64,000 bases of DNA, taken from positions 124,001 through 188,000 of the forward strand of contig NZ_BAYX01000003.1 of the NCBI RefSeq assembly GCF_000696095.1. Direction: 5' to 3'. Under the pieces are notes generated by a model. The model was given only the letters and a program-made list of their open reading frames with translations. It was not told the DNA's origin and searched no databases. This stretch comes from Rhizobium rhizogenes NBRC 13257 (lineage in GTDB: Bacteria > Pseudomonadota > Alphaproteobacteria > Rhizobiales > Rhizobiaceae). Each line of letters starts with the position of its first letter. The first letter of the stretch is position 1. Shown piece after piece: positions 52,773 through 61,727 of the stretch. Made by a program: the position numbers and the translations under genes.

Positions 52773-53534
52773 TTAGATGGAGATTCCGCCGTCGATCACG
52801 ACGGTATGGCCGGTTATCATGCGGCCCGCGAAACCGAGGTAGACGATCAGTTCCGCGACTTCATCCGGGGTGCAGAGCTTCTTCAGCGGTGTTGCAGCGA
52901 TTGTGCCATCATGCCGCTCTTTCGACCACTCGATCGCCCAGGAACTGTCCACCGATCCCGGCGCCACGGCGTTGACGCGGACATCCGGGGCGAGCGACCG
53001 CGCCAGGTTTTTCGTCAGATTGATAACGGCGGCCTTGGATCCGCTATAGGCGATGGTGCTTGCCACCGAACCGAAGCCGGCGATCGAGGCCGTGTTGACG
53101 ATAGCGCCCTTGCTTTCCTTCAAGGCAGATGCGGCAGCCTTGGAGCAGCGAAAGACACTCATCAGATTGACGTTCAACAGGTTGGCCCACAGCTCCTCGG
53201 TGATCGACTCGAGATCCTGGATCGGCACGGGAAGCTTGACGCCAGGGGTGCCTGCATTGTTGACCAGCAGATCGAGATGCCCGAGATCGCTGATCGCCTT
53301 CTTGACCATCGCTTCGGCCTTGTCGGCATCGCCGACATCACCCGGAGCGGCAACGGGATCATAGCCTTCCTTGCGCAATGCCGCGAGCGCTTCTTCGCCG
53401 CGGGGGTCATCCGGAAGATAGTTGATCGCCACGCGGGCGCCACCTCGGCTTAACATCCGTGCGGTCTCAAAGCCGATCCCGGATGCGCCACCCGTTACGA
53501 GCGCGGTGCGGCCTTTAAGATCAAATGAAATCAT
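52773..53534 (-). CDS. Short-chain dehydrogenase/reductase (classical SDR)
   Basis: A 253-residue SDR with cofactor motif TGGASGIG (14-21), NNAG (92-95), catalytic Ser150 and Y163-x3-K167. It lies 45 bases downstream of the ABC ATPase gene on the same strand and upstream of the Rid gene. One of two SDRs in this cluster; it probably acts on an alcohol or aldehyde in the same pathway. Confidence 0.9.
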   Translation of the reverse strand: MISFDLKGRTALVTGGASGIGFETARMLSRGGARVAINYLPDDPRGEEALAALRKEGYDPVAAPGDVGDADKAEAMVKKAISDLGHLDLLVNNAGTPGVKLPVPIQDLESITEELWANLLNVNLMSVFRCSKAAASALKESKGAIVNTASIAGFGSVASTIAYSGSKAAVINLTKNLARSLAPDVRVNAVAPGSVDSSWAIEWSKERHDGTIAATPLKKLCTPDEVAELIVYLGFAGRMITGHTVVIDGGISI

Positions 53535-53579
53535 CGTGCAAATCCGATCAAATTCTAACGTTGCGTTACATGAAAGTGC

Positions 53580-54341
53580 TTAAGCCGCCGATATTTTGCG
53601 GCCGCAGTCAGTCGAGATGCGGTTCTCACGCCTCAGGAAGCGTTGGGTCTGCTCTTGGGAGGGATTGTCGATCACCTGGGCTGCCGTCCCGAGTTCACAA
53701 ACCTCGCCTTGGTGCAGAAAGGCGACTCGGTCCGCGGATTCGCGCGCAAAGCCGATATCGTGGGTGACGACGACCATGGTCATTCCCTCCGACTTCAGCA
53801 GCCGCATGGTTTCAAGGACCTCGCCGACGAGTTCCGGATCGAGAGCCGAGGTGACTTCGTCAAACAGCATGTAGGAAGGCTCCATCGCCAGTGCCCTTGC
53901 GATGGCCAGACGCTGCTGCTGGCCGCCCGAAAGCCTTGATGGCAGCGCATCGGCTTTATCCCCGAGCCCGACATGCTCGAGATGTTTCTGGGCAAGTTTG
54001 CGCGCCTCCGAGCGGCTGCGTTTTGCGACCACGCGCGGGGCCAGCGCCACGTTTTCAAGGGCGGTCAGATGCGGAAAGGCATTGTATTGTTGAAAGACGA
54101 TGCCGAGCTTCCGGCGCAAGGTGTTGATGTTGGTCTTCGGGTCATGGACACTGATGCCGTCGACAATGATCTCACCTCCCTGGATCGGTTCCAGACCGTT
54201 GATGCATTGCAGGAGCGTCGATTTCCCCGAGCCGCTTGCGCCGATCAGGCAAAGAAGCTCGCCCTTTTCGACCGTCAGGTTGATGCCCTTGAGAACCGTC
54301 AACGGACCGAAGATCTTGCGGACATTTTTGATCTCGATCAT
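53580..54341 (-). CDS. Polar amino-acid ABC transporter ATPase
   Basis: A 253-residue ATPase with Walker A GASGSGKST, signature LSGGQQQRLAIARAL and Walker B YMLFDEVTSALD. The ATG overlaps the permease stop (ATGA). It is the third transport gene following the binding protein and two permeases, all minus strand. Confidence 0.91.
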   Translation of the reverse strand: MIEIKNVRKIFGPLTVLKGINLTVEKGELLCLIGASGSGKSTLLQCINGLEPIQGGEIIVDGISVHDPKTNINTLRRKLGIVFQQYNAFPHLTALENVALAPRVVAKRSRSEARKLAQKHLEHVGLGDKADALPSRLSGGQQQRLAIARALAMEPSYMLFDEVTSALDPELVGEVLETMRLLKSEGMTMVVVTHDIGFARESADRVAFLHQGEVCELGTAAQVIDNPSQEQTQRFLRRENRISTDCGRKISAA

Positions 54342-54994
54342 ACGAGGACCCTTCTTTCAAGTTGGCGACTGTACTTGGAAACCGGATAGCAAATGAGGAA
54401 ATAGAATAGCCCGGTCCCCAGCAGCATGAGCCAGGTTTCGTGGGTTCGGGTCATGAGCATCTGGGCGCTGCGGGTGAATTCCAGATAGCCGATGACCCCT
54501 GCCAGCGAGCTATCCTTGATCAGGCTCAGGACCAGGCCGATCCAGGACGGAAGCCCGGCACGAAAACCAAGGGGTGCCGAGATATGGAAGAGCTCCTGGA
54601 AGTAGTTCATCCCCAGGGAGCGAGCGCCCCGGCGGTATTGAAACGGCACGGATCGCAGGGCGTCGCGCGCGACTTCGGCCGTAACGGCTGCCATCCAGGC
54701 GCCGAGTGCGATGGTGCCGAACCAGAATGGCGAGGCGCTGAAGCCCATGAGCGACAGGATGCTATTGGCCAGGATCAGCTGAATGACCATCGGCACGCTG
54801 CGAAGAATGTCGATGATCGGCGTCGTCAGCAGGCGGATGACGAGCGAGATCGACCGCAACCATCCAAGGACGATACCAAGGACTGTGCCGAGCAGACCCG
54901 CCGCGACGGCGATCTTGATGGTGTTGATGGCGCCCAGCAGCAGGAAGTAGGCGTCGGACCAATGCAAGCCCTGATTTGCAAATTGAAACTGCAT
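54338..54994 (-). CDS. Amino-acid ABC transporter permease 2
   Basis: A 218-residue HisM-like permease with an EAA-type loop (RDALRSVPFQYRRGARSLGMN). Its ATG shares a base with the stop of the preceding permease (TGATG) and its own stop overlaps the ATPase start. It forms a heterodimeric channel with the permease just upstream. Confidence 0.9.
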   Translation of the reverse strand: MQFQFANQGLHWSDAYFLLLGAINTIKIAVAAGLLGTVLGIVLGWLRSISLVIRLLTTPIIDILRSVPMVIQLILANSILSLMGFSASPFWFGTIALGAWMAAVTAEVARDALRSVPFQYRRGARSLGMNYFQELFHISAPLGFRAGLPSWIGLVLSLIKDSSLAGVIGYLEFTRSAQMLMTRTHETWLMLLGTGLFYFLICYPVSKYSRQLERRVLV

Positions 54995-55659
54995 CAGGTC
55001 CTCCCGTACATGAGCTTGAAAACGAGATGCGCCGAAAGTTGCAGAGCCTTTGCGATGACGTAGTAAAATCCGGCCGTCACGATGAAGAATTCGAATGTGC
55101 GGAACGACACGGATTGCGCATATTGGGCCGCCCCCGCCAGTTCCCGCAGGCCAACGAGCATGCCGAGCGATGTGTTGAGCATTCCCCAGATACCCTGGGT
55201 GACGAAGGCGAGGAAAATGACCTGGAAGACCTGCGGGAAGACGACATGCATGAAGCTCTGGAAGCTGGTCATTCCGAGTGACCGGGCGGCGGAAAATTGC
55301 TGGCGCGGGATCGCCGCAATGCCGCCCCGGAATATCTCGGCGAGATAACCGGCATTGTTGAACGAGATCGCCGCCAGCACCGAGATGTAGCTCGATATGT
55401 TGATGCCGAGCGCGCCGAGGCCGAAATAGATCATGAAGACCTGGAAGAGCACTGGCGTGTTGCGGGAGAGCTCAACCCACGCCGTTGCTAGTCGATAGCC
55501 GAGGCCCGTTTCCCTTTGACGTGCGACCGCCATCGGCATCGCGATCAGTGTTCCGATGACGAACGACAGTATGGTGATCTGAACGGTCACCCAGGCGGCG
55601 GCCAGGAGCTGCGGCAAAGCATCCCAAACGATGGACCAGTAGAATTGATAACCAAGCAT
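54994..55659 (-). CDS. Amino-acid ABC transporter permease 1
   Basis: A 221-residue permease of the His/Glu/Gln/opine family with the EAA loop AIPRQQFSAARSLGMTSFQ and about five hydrophobic segments. It follows the binding-protein gene by 56 bases on the same strand. Confidence 0.9.
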   Translation of the reverse strand: MLGYQFYWSIVWDALPQLLAAAWVTVQITILSFVIGTLIAMPMAVARQRETGLGYRLATAWVELSRNTPVLFQVFMIYFGLGALGINISSYISVLAAISFNNAGYLAEIFRGGIAAIPRQQFSAARSLGMTSFQSFMHVVFPQVFQVIFLAFVTQGIWGMLNTSLGMLVGLRELAGAAQYAQSVSFRTFEFFIVTAGFYYVIAKALQLSAHLVFKLMYGRT

Positions 55660-55715
55660 GGCAGTGTCCCAATATCCATTGGCAGGGGTCGCCTGCCAAT
55701 GGAGGTTCGGTTGAA

Positions 55716-56543
55716 CTAGAAATCGACGCCGTCAGCATGCAGCGACGGCACCGGCCCATTGCCGAAATACTGCTTGTATACTTCAGCGAAGCGCCCGCTG
55801 ACGCCCTGCTGCCAGACGAACATTTTAGCCCAGTTCAGCATCTGCTGGTCATCGCGGCGCACAGCGATGGAGACCATGTCGGAAAGCGGCGCTTCTCCGG
55901 CGATGACGAACTCGGGGAACTGCCCGCTCTGCGCAAGAGCGTTGAAGACGCCGAAGGAAACGAGGATGGCGTCGACCTTGCCCTGTTGCAAGGCAAGATA
56001 CGCTTCAGCATCGGTCGAATAGCCGGTGTAGGTAGCGCCTTTGTCCTTCCAGCCATTTGCCAGCTCTTTATTCAGCAACTGCTCGGGCGTGCTGCCCACC
56101 ACGCCGCCGAGCTTCTTGCTGCTCAGATCCGCATAGGCCTTGATGCCGGTGTCCTTGCGCGTGACCACGCCCATCGTGTTGTTCATGTAAGGCTGCGTGA
56201 AAGCGACGGTCAGCGCGCGCTTCGGCGTCGGCGTCGTCGATGCAATCAACACGTCGATACGATTGGATACCAGCGCTGGAATGCGATCCGGCGAGGGAGT
56301 TTCGACGATCTCAGGCTCCGCTCCGAGAGCTGCGGCCATGTCCTTGCAATAGACCACGTCGAAGCCCTCCGGCTCGTTATTCGTATTGCGAAAGCCGGCG
56401 GGAGGGCTGTCCAACATAATGCCGCAGCGCAGTTTCTTGCTCTGAACAATCGTGTCGAGCGCGGACTGTGCGTAGGAATGTGCCGACAGCGTCAGGCTGA
56501 AAGCCGTAGCAATCATTGCAGTCTTGAGTATGGTGTTCTTCAT
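55716..56543 (-). CDS. Polar amino-acid ABC transporter substrate-binding protein
   Basis: A 275-residue SBP_bac_3 protein with a signal peptide ending near LSAHSYAQ (about 25) and the family start ALDTIVQSKKLRCGIMLDSPPAGFRN. AGGGGAA upstream of the ATG and an ATTGTATATTA motif 18-28 bases upstream place it under the regulon's putative operator. The ligand probably feeds the monooxygenase encoded immediately upstream. Confidence 0.91.
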   Translation of the reverse strand: MKNTILKTAMIATAFSLTLSAHSYAQSALDTIVQSKKLRCGIMLDSPPAGFRNTNNEPEGFDVVYCKDMAAALGAEPEIVETPSPDRIPALVSNRIDVLIASTTPTPKRALTVAFTQPYMNNTMGVVTRKDTGIKAYADLSSKKLGGVVGSTPEQLLNKELANGWKDKGATYTGYSTDAEAYLALQQGKVDAILVSFGVFNALAQSGQFPEFVIAGEAPLSDMVSIAVRRDDQQMLNWAKMFVWQQGVSGRFAEVYKQYFGNGPVPSLHADGVDF

Positions 56544-56560
56544 GTCATTCCCCTTTTGAT

Positions 56561-56572
56561 ATTGTATATTAG
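56561..56572. promoter_or_regulatory. ATACAAT-type motif upstream of the binding-protein gene
   Basis: Minus-strand reading CTAATATACAAT matches ATTATMTACAAT at 10 of 12 positions. It is 18 bases upstream of the ABC substrate-binding protein start and may give a second regulated promoter inside the cluster. Confidence 0.5.
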
Positions 56573-56636
56573 CTGCTTAGTTTTCGACTTTTATAAGCCT
56601 CCGGCCCACTCCCTTTGAGGGCCGATTCCCCCGAGC

Positions 56637-57728
56637 TCAACCGGCTTTGCGTTGAGCTATTTCTTGAGCACCGATGTTCGCGATCGGGCCGACCGCTTGC
56701 TCGACCAGCGGAAGAACTTCCTTCTTGAAGCGGTAGATCGACTTTTGCGCCCGTTCCAACGGCATGCAGCCAAAGGAAAAGTTGCAGGTGTAGTTGGACG
56801 GATTGAGGCGCTTGATGTTGTCGACGATTTTCTCGGCGACCGTGTGCGGATCACCGACGACCATGTTGTCGGCATATTGCTCAAGCGTGAATTCGCCGGG
56901 ATAGGGCTCGTTGCGGATAAATCCGGCTTGATCCAACGGCAGCTCCGGCTGGCGCAGAAAATGTGCCATGCGCCCGACGTAACGGGCACGCTCACCGGCC
57001 TCCAGCGCTTCGGCTCGACTGTCGGTGATGTTGACATACTGCATGATGGCCAGAGGCTTTGTCGCAGGATCGTCCCCGATTGATTCCCAGGCCTTGTTCA
57101 GCCCGTCGCCCATCTTGTAGAGAGCCGGCGATCCAAGCGTGCTTGCGGCGATGAAAGGGGTGGCGCCCCATTTCTTGAAGCGGCTGAGAAGCTTGGGATG
57201 GGAGGACGTCACGAAGATCGACGGTAATGGCTTTTGTTCGGTCTTGATCGCAAAGGATGTCTTGGGAACCGAGATGAATTTGCCGTTGTATTCCACCGTT
57301 CCGTTGACGAGGGCCTGCTCGATAATGTCCCAATATTCGAGAAAGATATCGACCTTGTCGTCGAGGACGACACTGTAGCGGTCGAATTCGTATTGCTGGT
57401 ATCCGGTTCCCATGCCGATCACCAAACGCCCGCCTGATTGCGTATCCGCGACGGCGATCTCCTGGGCAACCCTGAGCGGGTTGTAGAGCGGAAGAACGAT
57501 GACGCCAGGCCCGAGCTTGATCTTCTTTGTCCAGCCCGCGGCGTAGGAGCACATCATCAAGGGCGAGGGGGAGCTCGAATAGTTTGCGAAATGATGTTCG
57601 GCGAACCACGCAATGTCGAAATCGAGCTCTTCGGCGGTTTCGACCATTTTTCTGGTGTCACGCATGACGCCGAGTGCGCCATCGGGATGATCCCGCAACG
57701 TCATCAAGTTGAACAGACCGAGCTGCAT
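56637..57728 (-). CDS. Luciferase-like (LLM) flavin-dependent monooxygenase
   Basis: A 363-residue bacterial-luciferase-fold protein. It begins with MQLGLFNLMTLRDHPDGALG; ETAEELDFDIAWFAEHHF is the characteristic EHH-containing segment, and GGRLVIGMGTGYQQYEFDRY and IFVTSSHPKLLSRFKKWG fit the flavin-binding barrel. Family members use FMNH2 and O2, supplied here by the adjacent flavin reductase. Positional homologues include RutA of pyrimidine catabolism, but whole-length similarity was not tested. It follows the flavin reductase by 27 bases and precedes the ABC importer. Confidence 0.9.
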   Translation of the reverse strand: MQLGLFNLMTLRDHPDGALGVMRDTRKMVETAEELDFDIAWFAEHHFANYSSSPSPLMMCSYAAGWTKKIKLGPGVIVLPLYNPLRVAQEIAVADTQSGGRLVIGMGTGYQQYEFDRYSVVLDDKVDIFLEYWDIIEQALVNGTVEYNGKFISVPKTSFAIKTEQKPLPSIFVTSSHPKLLSRFKKWGATPFIAASTLGSPALYKMGDGLNKAWESIGDDPATKPLAIMQYVNITDSRAEALEAGERARYVGRMAHFLRQPELPLDQAGFIRNEPYPGEFTLEQYADNMVVGDPHTVAEKIVDNIKRLNPSNYTCNFSFGCMPLERAQKSIYRFKKEVLPLVEQAVGPIANIGAQEIAQRKAG

Positions 57729-57755
57729 TACAATTCTCCTGGCTATCTGTAGCGC

Positions 57756-58262
57756 CTAAGCGGCGTCATTCAGCAGCAATGGCGCACACGCCACGTAACC
57801 GCCGTTTTGGTAAATCAACGGATCGACGCGCTCGGCAAAGCCTGCGGCGATGGCGCGCCCGATCACGATTTGATGGGTGGAATAGGCAACGGTCTGATCG
57901 ACCTCACAAAAGAGGTTGGCTTGGGCATCCGGCAGGTAGGGAATACCTTGGGCATCTTCCGCCCAGCCGCCGACCAGAAACCGTTCGCTTGGCGGCACGC
58001 CGCCGCTGAAGCGCTTCGAGATTTCGACCTGCGATTTTTGCAGAACGTTGATGCAATACCGGCCCTCCGCAAGCAGCGGATGGATGATCGACGTGCCGTT
58101 GTTGATGCACGCCAAGATCGACAGCGGCTTGAAGCACAGCGAGGTGACCGACGTCACCGTGATGCCAAAACGAACGCCTTCGTGCCGGCATGAAATGACG
58201 CAGACCGTTGCTGCGAGACGCCGCAAGGATTGCCGGAAATTCTCTTCGTGCTGGTCGCTCAT
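57756..58262 (-). CDS. NAD(P)H:flavin reductase (HpaC/RutF-like)
   Basis: A 168-residue flavin reductase domain protein from the ATG at 58262, which has GGAG nine bases upstream; an in-frame ATG at 58277 lacks one. The family signatures SVTSLCFKPLSILACINNGTSIIHPLLAEGRYCINVL and GRAIAAGF are present. It supplies reduced FMN to the luciferase-like monooxygenase encoded next in the operon. An ATTATCTACAAT motif lies 38 bases upstream. Confidence 0.88.
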   Translation of the reverse strand: MSDQHEENFRQSLRRLAATVCVISCRHEGVRFGITVTSVTSLCFKPLSILACINNGTSIIHPLLAEGRYCINVLQKSQVEISKRFSGGVPPSERFLVGGWAEDAQGIPYLPDAQANLFCEVDQTVAYSTHQIVIGRAIAAGFAERVDPLIYQNGGYVACAPLLLNDAA

Positions 58263-58299
58263 CAAAGCCATCTCCATTTCGATGGCTGGATGATTGCGG

Positions 58300-58311
58300 A
58301 TTATCTACAAT
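58300..58311. promoter_or_regulatory. ATTATCTACAAT motif, flavin reductase side
   Basis: The 12-base motif lies 38 bases upstream of the flavin reductase start in the 198-base divergent region. It forms an inverted pair with the motif at 58373-58384, 11 of 12 positions identical. Confidence 0.65.
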
Positions 58312-58372
58312 CTGTCAATCGTCATTTTTCCGATTGCCAGTTTGCTCGAGGTGACAAGAGTGGGATTGATAA

Positions 58373-58384
58373 ATTGTAGATGAT
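58373..58384. promoter_or_regulatory. ATCATCTACAAT motif, SDR side (minus strand)
   Basis: On the minus strand the sequence reads ATCATCTACAAT, 77 bases upstream of the divergent SDR start. The pair with 58300-58311 flanks the divergent promoters and suggests both are controlled by the same GntR. Confidence 0.65.
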
Positions 58385-58460
58385 CTGCAATATGGTAGCT
58401 TCGATCCGCGGCGACTGGCCGTGGCAAAGCATAGGCATCTAAGTGGGAGATGGAGGCATC

Positions 58461-59216
58461 ATGTCGTTAGATCTAGTTGGTAGGACAATCATCGTCTCGG
58501 GCGCTGCCGGCGGTGTGGGCCGCTCAGTCGTTGGTAAGCTTGCGGCTATGGGCGCGCGCGTCTGTGCAACGGATCTGACGCCCAGCGTTCTGGAGCTCGC
58601 CGCAAGCTGCGCGGGCAAAGTGGTTTCGATCGTTGGCGATGTCACGAAATCGGATCATGTGAACGCCATTTATGAATTTGCGGAAAGCAAACTGGGGCCT
58701 GTCGACGGCCTTGTCAGCAATGCAGGTTTCATCATTTCGAAGTCCGTCCACGAAACCTCCGAGGACGAGTGGGACAGCGTCATGAACGCAAACGCCAAAT
58801 CCTTCTTTCTGATGGCCAAGCGAGCCCTGCCATCGATGATGGAGCGTCGCGCCGGGACGATCGTCGCGACCGGATCAATTTCCAGCGTCGTAGGACTTCC
58901 CTCGCAGGCAGCCTATTGCGCCAGCAAGGGTGCCCTGCTGCAGCTGGTTCGGCAAATGGCTGTCGACTATGCCTCCGCAGGCATCAGGATCAATGCCGTC
59001 GGTCCCGGCTCGATCAACACCCCGTTCCTGACGAAATATCTGCAAGGTCTGGAGGATCCAGCCGCCGGCGAAGCGGATATCAAATCGGCGCATCCGCTTG
59101 GACGATGGGCCGAGCCCGAAGAGATTGCGGATGCGATCGTCTATCTCTCCGTTTCCGCGAGCTCATTTGTTACCGGTCAGATTCTGATGGTTGACGGCGG
59201 ATACACGGCACGGTGA
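58461..59216 (+). CDS. Short-chain dehydrogenase/reductase (classical SDR)
   Basis: A 251-residue SDR from the ATG at 58461 with GGAGG upstream; an earlier in-frame GTG at 58443 is less likely. The cofactor motif is SGAAGGVG (13-20, TGxxxGxG-like), SNAG replaces NNAG (86-89), and Ser139, Tyr152 and Lys156 form the catalytic set. It is divergent from the flavin reductase-monooxygenase operon and probably oxidises or reduces a pathway intermediate. Confidence 0.9.
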   Translation: MSLDLVGRTIIVSGAAGGVGRSVVGKLAAMGARVCATDLTPSVLELAASCAGKVVSIVGDVTKSDHVNAIYEFAESKLGPVDGLVSNAGFIISKSVHETSEDEWDSVMNANAKSFFLMAKRALPSMMERRAGTIVATGSISSVVGLPSQAAYCASKGALLQLVRQMAVDYASAGIRINAVGPGSINTPFLTKYLQGLEDPAAGEADIKSAHPLGRWAEPEEIADAIVYLSVSASSFVTGQILMVDGGYTAR

Positions 59217-59236
59217 TCGGCGGATAGCCAAGAACC

Positions 59237-61591
59237 TTAAAGCCAGCCAAGAGCGGTCGCAGCGCGAAGCGCTTCGGCGCGACGGTTGCACCCCAGCTTT
59301 CTGAAAAGATTGCCGAGATGGAATTTCACCGTCACCTCGGAAATGTTGAGCGTTTGGGCGATGCGTTTGTTCGACAGTCCACCCGCGATCAGTTGCAGCA
59401 TCTGCGCCTCGCGCTGCGACAGGCCGCCCTGCAATGCGCGGGCCTGTGGTGAATTCACCGAGGCAGAGAAGATCGAAAGTGCGGTTCGGACATCGGAGGA
59501 GGTTTCGATGAAGCTTCGGATGCGCCGGTTTTTCAAAAGAGGCGCCAGGAAGATCCGCTCCTCGGACAATACGCCGTTGCATCCAAGCCGGGTGGCACTT
59601 TCGAGCGCAGACAGGATATGCGCGCGCGCCGCGGCGTTGTCGCGGCGCTGGTGGGCGGCGTAACTCCGCCACAGCTGTAGCGCCACTTTTTCCCGGTTCG
59701 TAACCTGCGGGTTGGCGATAAGAGCGTCGATCTGGCGCGAGAGATAGGCGCGGGGTGTTGAGAGGCGCACGGCGTCACGTAACCACGCCATGGCATAGGA
59801 AATCTCATCGCGCCGGCTCAGGCGTGTCAGTTCCTCGGTCGCGCTTTCGACCCAGTTGCGCCCGATCCGCATGCGTACGGCTGAAAGCGTGGCCGCTGCA
59901 TCGCCCCAGCGATTGACGTTCTGATAGGCGATGGCGGTGCGGATCTCCATCATCGCGTGAAACTGCAGCCCCTCCGACAGATGGATCCATAGCCCGTCCA
60001 AGAAGCCCGGCCGGATCGCCATCGGGAAGTGATCGGCGAGAACCTGCGAGGCGTAGTGAAGTGCAAATTGCATCAGGCTCGGCCATATCTCCGCGACGGC
60101 GAACTGTTCGAATTCCGTCTGGACAAAATCCAGAAGGTCGCGCGGGCGCCCTGCTTCATAGGCGACGCAGGCTTCCGCCAGACGCAGCATACGGAATTCC
60201 GCTTCCGCTTCATGTGGAACCTGTTCCAGCTTGCTCCGCGCTTCCCGTGCGGCTTGCCTGGCGAACAATGCGTCGCCGCTCATCAGGCGCAGCACGATCT
60301 GATGCAGATGAATGAAGAATTCGAGCAGCGGCTGCCCACTTGGTTGGCGCAGATAGATCAGGGCGCGGGCGGCTGCGGCCTCGGCCTCGCGGAAGTTGCG
60401 GCGGCGGATCTCGAACTCGAGAAGCGCATTGTAATATGCCGCCCATTTGCTGTGGTCGCCCATCGGATAATCCGCCATGAATTCACCAAGACGGCTGATC
60501 ATCACATCGCTCGGCGTCAGGTCCTCGGTAATCATCAGATTGAGCCTGAATGTCCGGGCGGCGAAGGAAAATCGTGATCCGCGTGCCAGAACCTTCAAGG
60601 GGTCCATATAATCAGAGCCGAGATGCCGGCTCAACAGATGGCGCACGCGTTGCAACTCGCCTTGTTTCAGAAGCGTGCGCGTGACGGCGAAGAGCACCGT
60701 CTCGTTGGTTGCGATCATCTCCTGTGAGAAGCGCAGGACAATGTCCTGAAACCTGTTGAGGCTGCTGCGGTAGATCAGGTCCCGGCCGTGAGCGCGTTCG
60801 AGGATCTGCGCCGCGTGGGCCTCGCGCCCGTGGTCGATGAGGAGCGCCATGGCCGCAAGCGATCGTCCCGCCCGCTCATATGCCGATGCGATCTCTGTCA
60901 CCGCTCCCTGGGTCTCGAATGTCGCCAGGCGTTCGTGCACGGCGATGGTAAGAAGCCGCAAAAGGTCCGGATGTCTTTCCGGGTTCGCCGTCAGAAACGG
61001 CGGCAGCATCTCGGTCCAGTCCCCGGTCGGGGTGGGCAAAGGGGCCTCAAGCCAGATCGATAGGGCGGTCGTCTGCCCGGGGGATAGGTGGCTGAGAAAG
61101 GTCTCTCGCAGGTAGTCGATACACAGTCTTTCATTTGAGGCGGATGCCAGAGGCAGAAAGGCGGGCCAACCCGCATATCCGTCGCGCATGAGGCTCGCCT
61201 GCTCTGAAGGCAGCGCGCGCAATTCGTCCTCGGCTAAAGTCAGGTCGGTCGCACCGAATGTTGCGGAGCGGCGGTAGAGGATCTGCCGCGCCAATCCACT
61301 GATGCGCTGATCCGGACGGCATGCGATCACGACGGATTGGGCAGCGTCCAGAACCTGAGCGGAAAGCCGTGCCGATCGCGTGGAGACCGGCACATCCCAG
61401 AAAAGCCGACCGTCCTCGACGTCATCCAGCCGGGGCTGCTGTAATGTGCAGACGTGCTTGCCCAGCATCTCCGCAACCATGCTCAACAAGACTGTTTTTC
61501 CGGCACCGGCGGGCGCGCGCAGGAGGATCACGCCCGCGGTTTCACCGGCAATACGGCTACAGAGATGAGGGCGCGGCAGAAATATGCTCAT
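59237..61591 (-). CDS. MalT-like large LuxR-family (LAL) transcriptional regulator
   Basis: A 784-residue protein from the ATG at 61591; a second in-frame start at 61609 is possible. The N-terminal P-loop is APAGAGKTVLLSMVAE, the long middle is helical TPR-like sequence, and the C-terminal LuxR HTH is LSQREAQMLQLIAGGLSNKRIAQTL followed by NISEVTVKFHLGNLF (split for length). Such regulators bind an inducer and oligomerise with ATP to activate transcription. It is divergent from the Dpp-type importer; direct repeats in the gap are candidate binding sites. Confidence 0.9.
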   Translation of the reverse strand: MSIFLPRPHLCSRIAGETAGVILLRAPAGAGKTVLLSMVAEMLGKHVCTLQQPRLDDVEDGRLFWDVPVSTRSARLSAQVLDAAQSVVIACRPDQRISGLARQILYRRSATFGATDLTLAEDELRALPSEQASLMRDGYAGWPAFLPLASASNERLCIDYLRETFLSHLSPGQTTALSIWLEAPLPTPTGDWTEMLPPFLTANPERHPDLLRLLTIAVHERLATFETQGAVTEIASAYERAGRSLAAMALLIDHGREAHAAQILERAHGRDLIYRSSLNRFQDIVLRFSQEMIATNETVLFAVTRTLLKQGELQRVRHLLSRHLGSDYMDPLKVLARGSRFSFAARTFRLNLMITEDLTPSDVMISRLGEFMADYPMGDHSKWAAYYNALLEFEIRRRNFREAEAAAARALIYLRQPSGQPLLEFFIHLHQIVLRLMSGDALFARQAAREARSKLEQVPHEAEAEFRMLRLAEACVAYEAGRPRDLLDFVQTEFEQFAVAEIWPSLMQFALHYASQVLADHFPMAIRPGFLDGLWIHLSEGLQFHAMMEIRTAIAYQNVNRWGDAAATLSAVRMRIGRNWVESATEELTRLSRRDEISYAMAWLRDAVRLSTPRAYLSRQIDALIANPQVTNREKVALQLWRSYAAHQRRDNAAARAHILSALESATRLGCNGVLSEERIFLAPLLKNRRIRSFIETSSDVRTALSIFSASVNSPQARALQGGLSQREAQMLQLIAGGLSNKRIAQTLNISEVTVKFHLGNLFRKLGCNRRAEALRAATALGWL

Positions 61592-61617
61592 GATGGTCCG
61601 ATAGATCACAGTCGCGC

Positions 61618-61651
61618 AGAAACCTATACCAATCTACCAAGAAACTATACC
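61618..61651. promoter_or_regulatory. Direct repeats in the LuxR/importer divergent gap
   Basis: AGAAACCTATACC at 61618-61630 and AGAAACTATACC at 61640-61651 are near-identical direct repeats with start-to-start spacing of 22 bases, about two helical turns. Direct repeats on one face of the helix match how MalT-type activators bind, so they are candidate sites for the divergent LAL regulator. Confidence 0.5.
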
Positions 61652-61727
61652 TTTGTGAGATTGCCTGCAGAGACGTTGAGGGAAATGTTTGTGTCCCTAC
61701 GCAGCTGGTCAACAAGGCACCCTAGCG

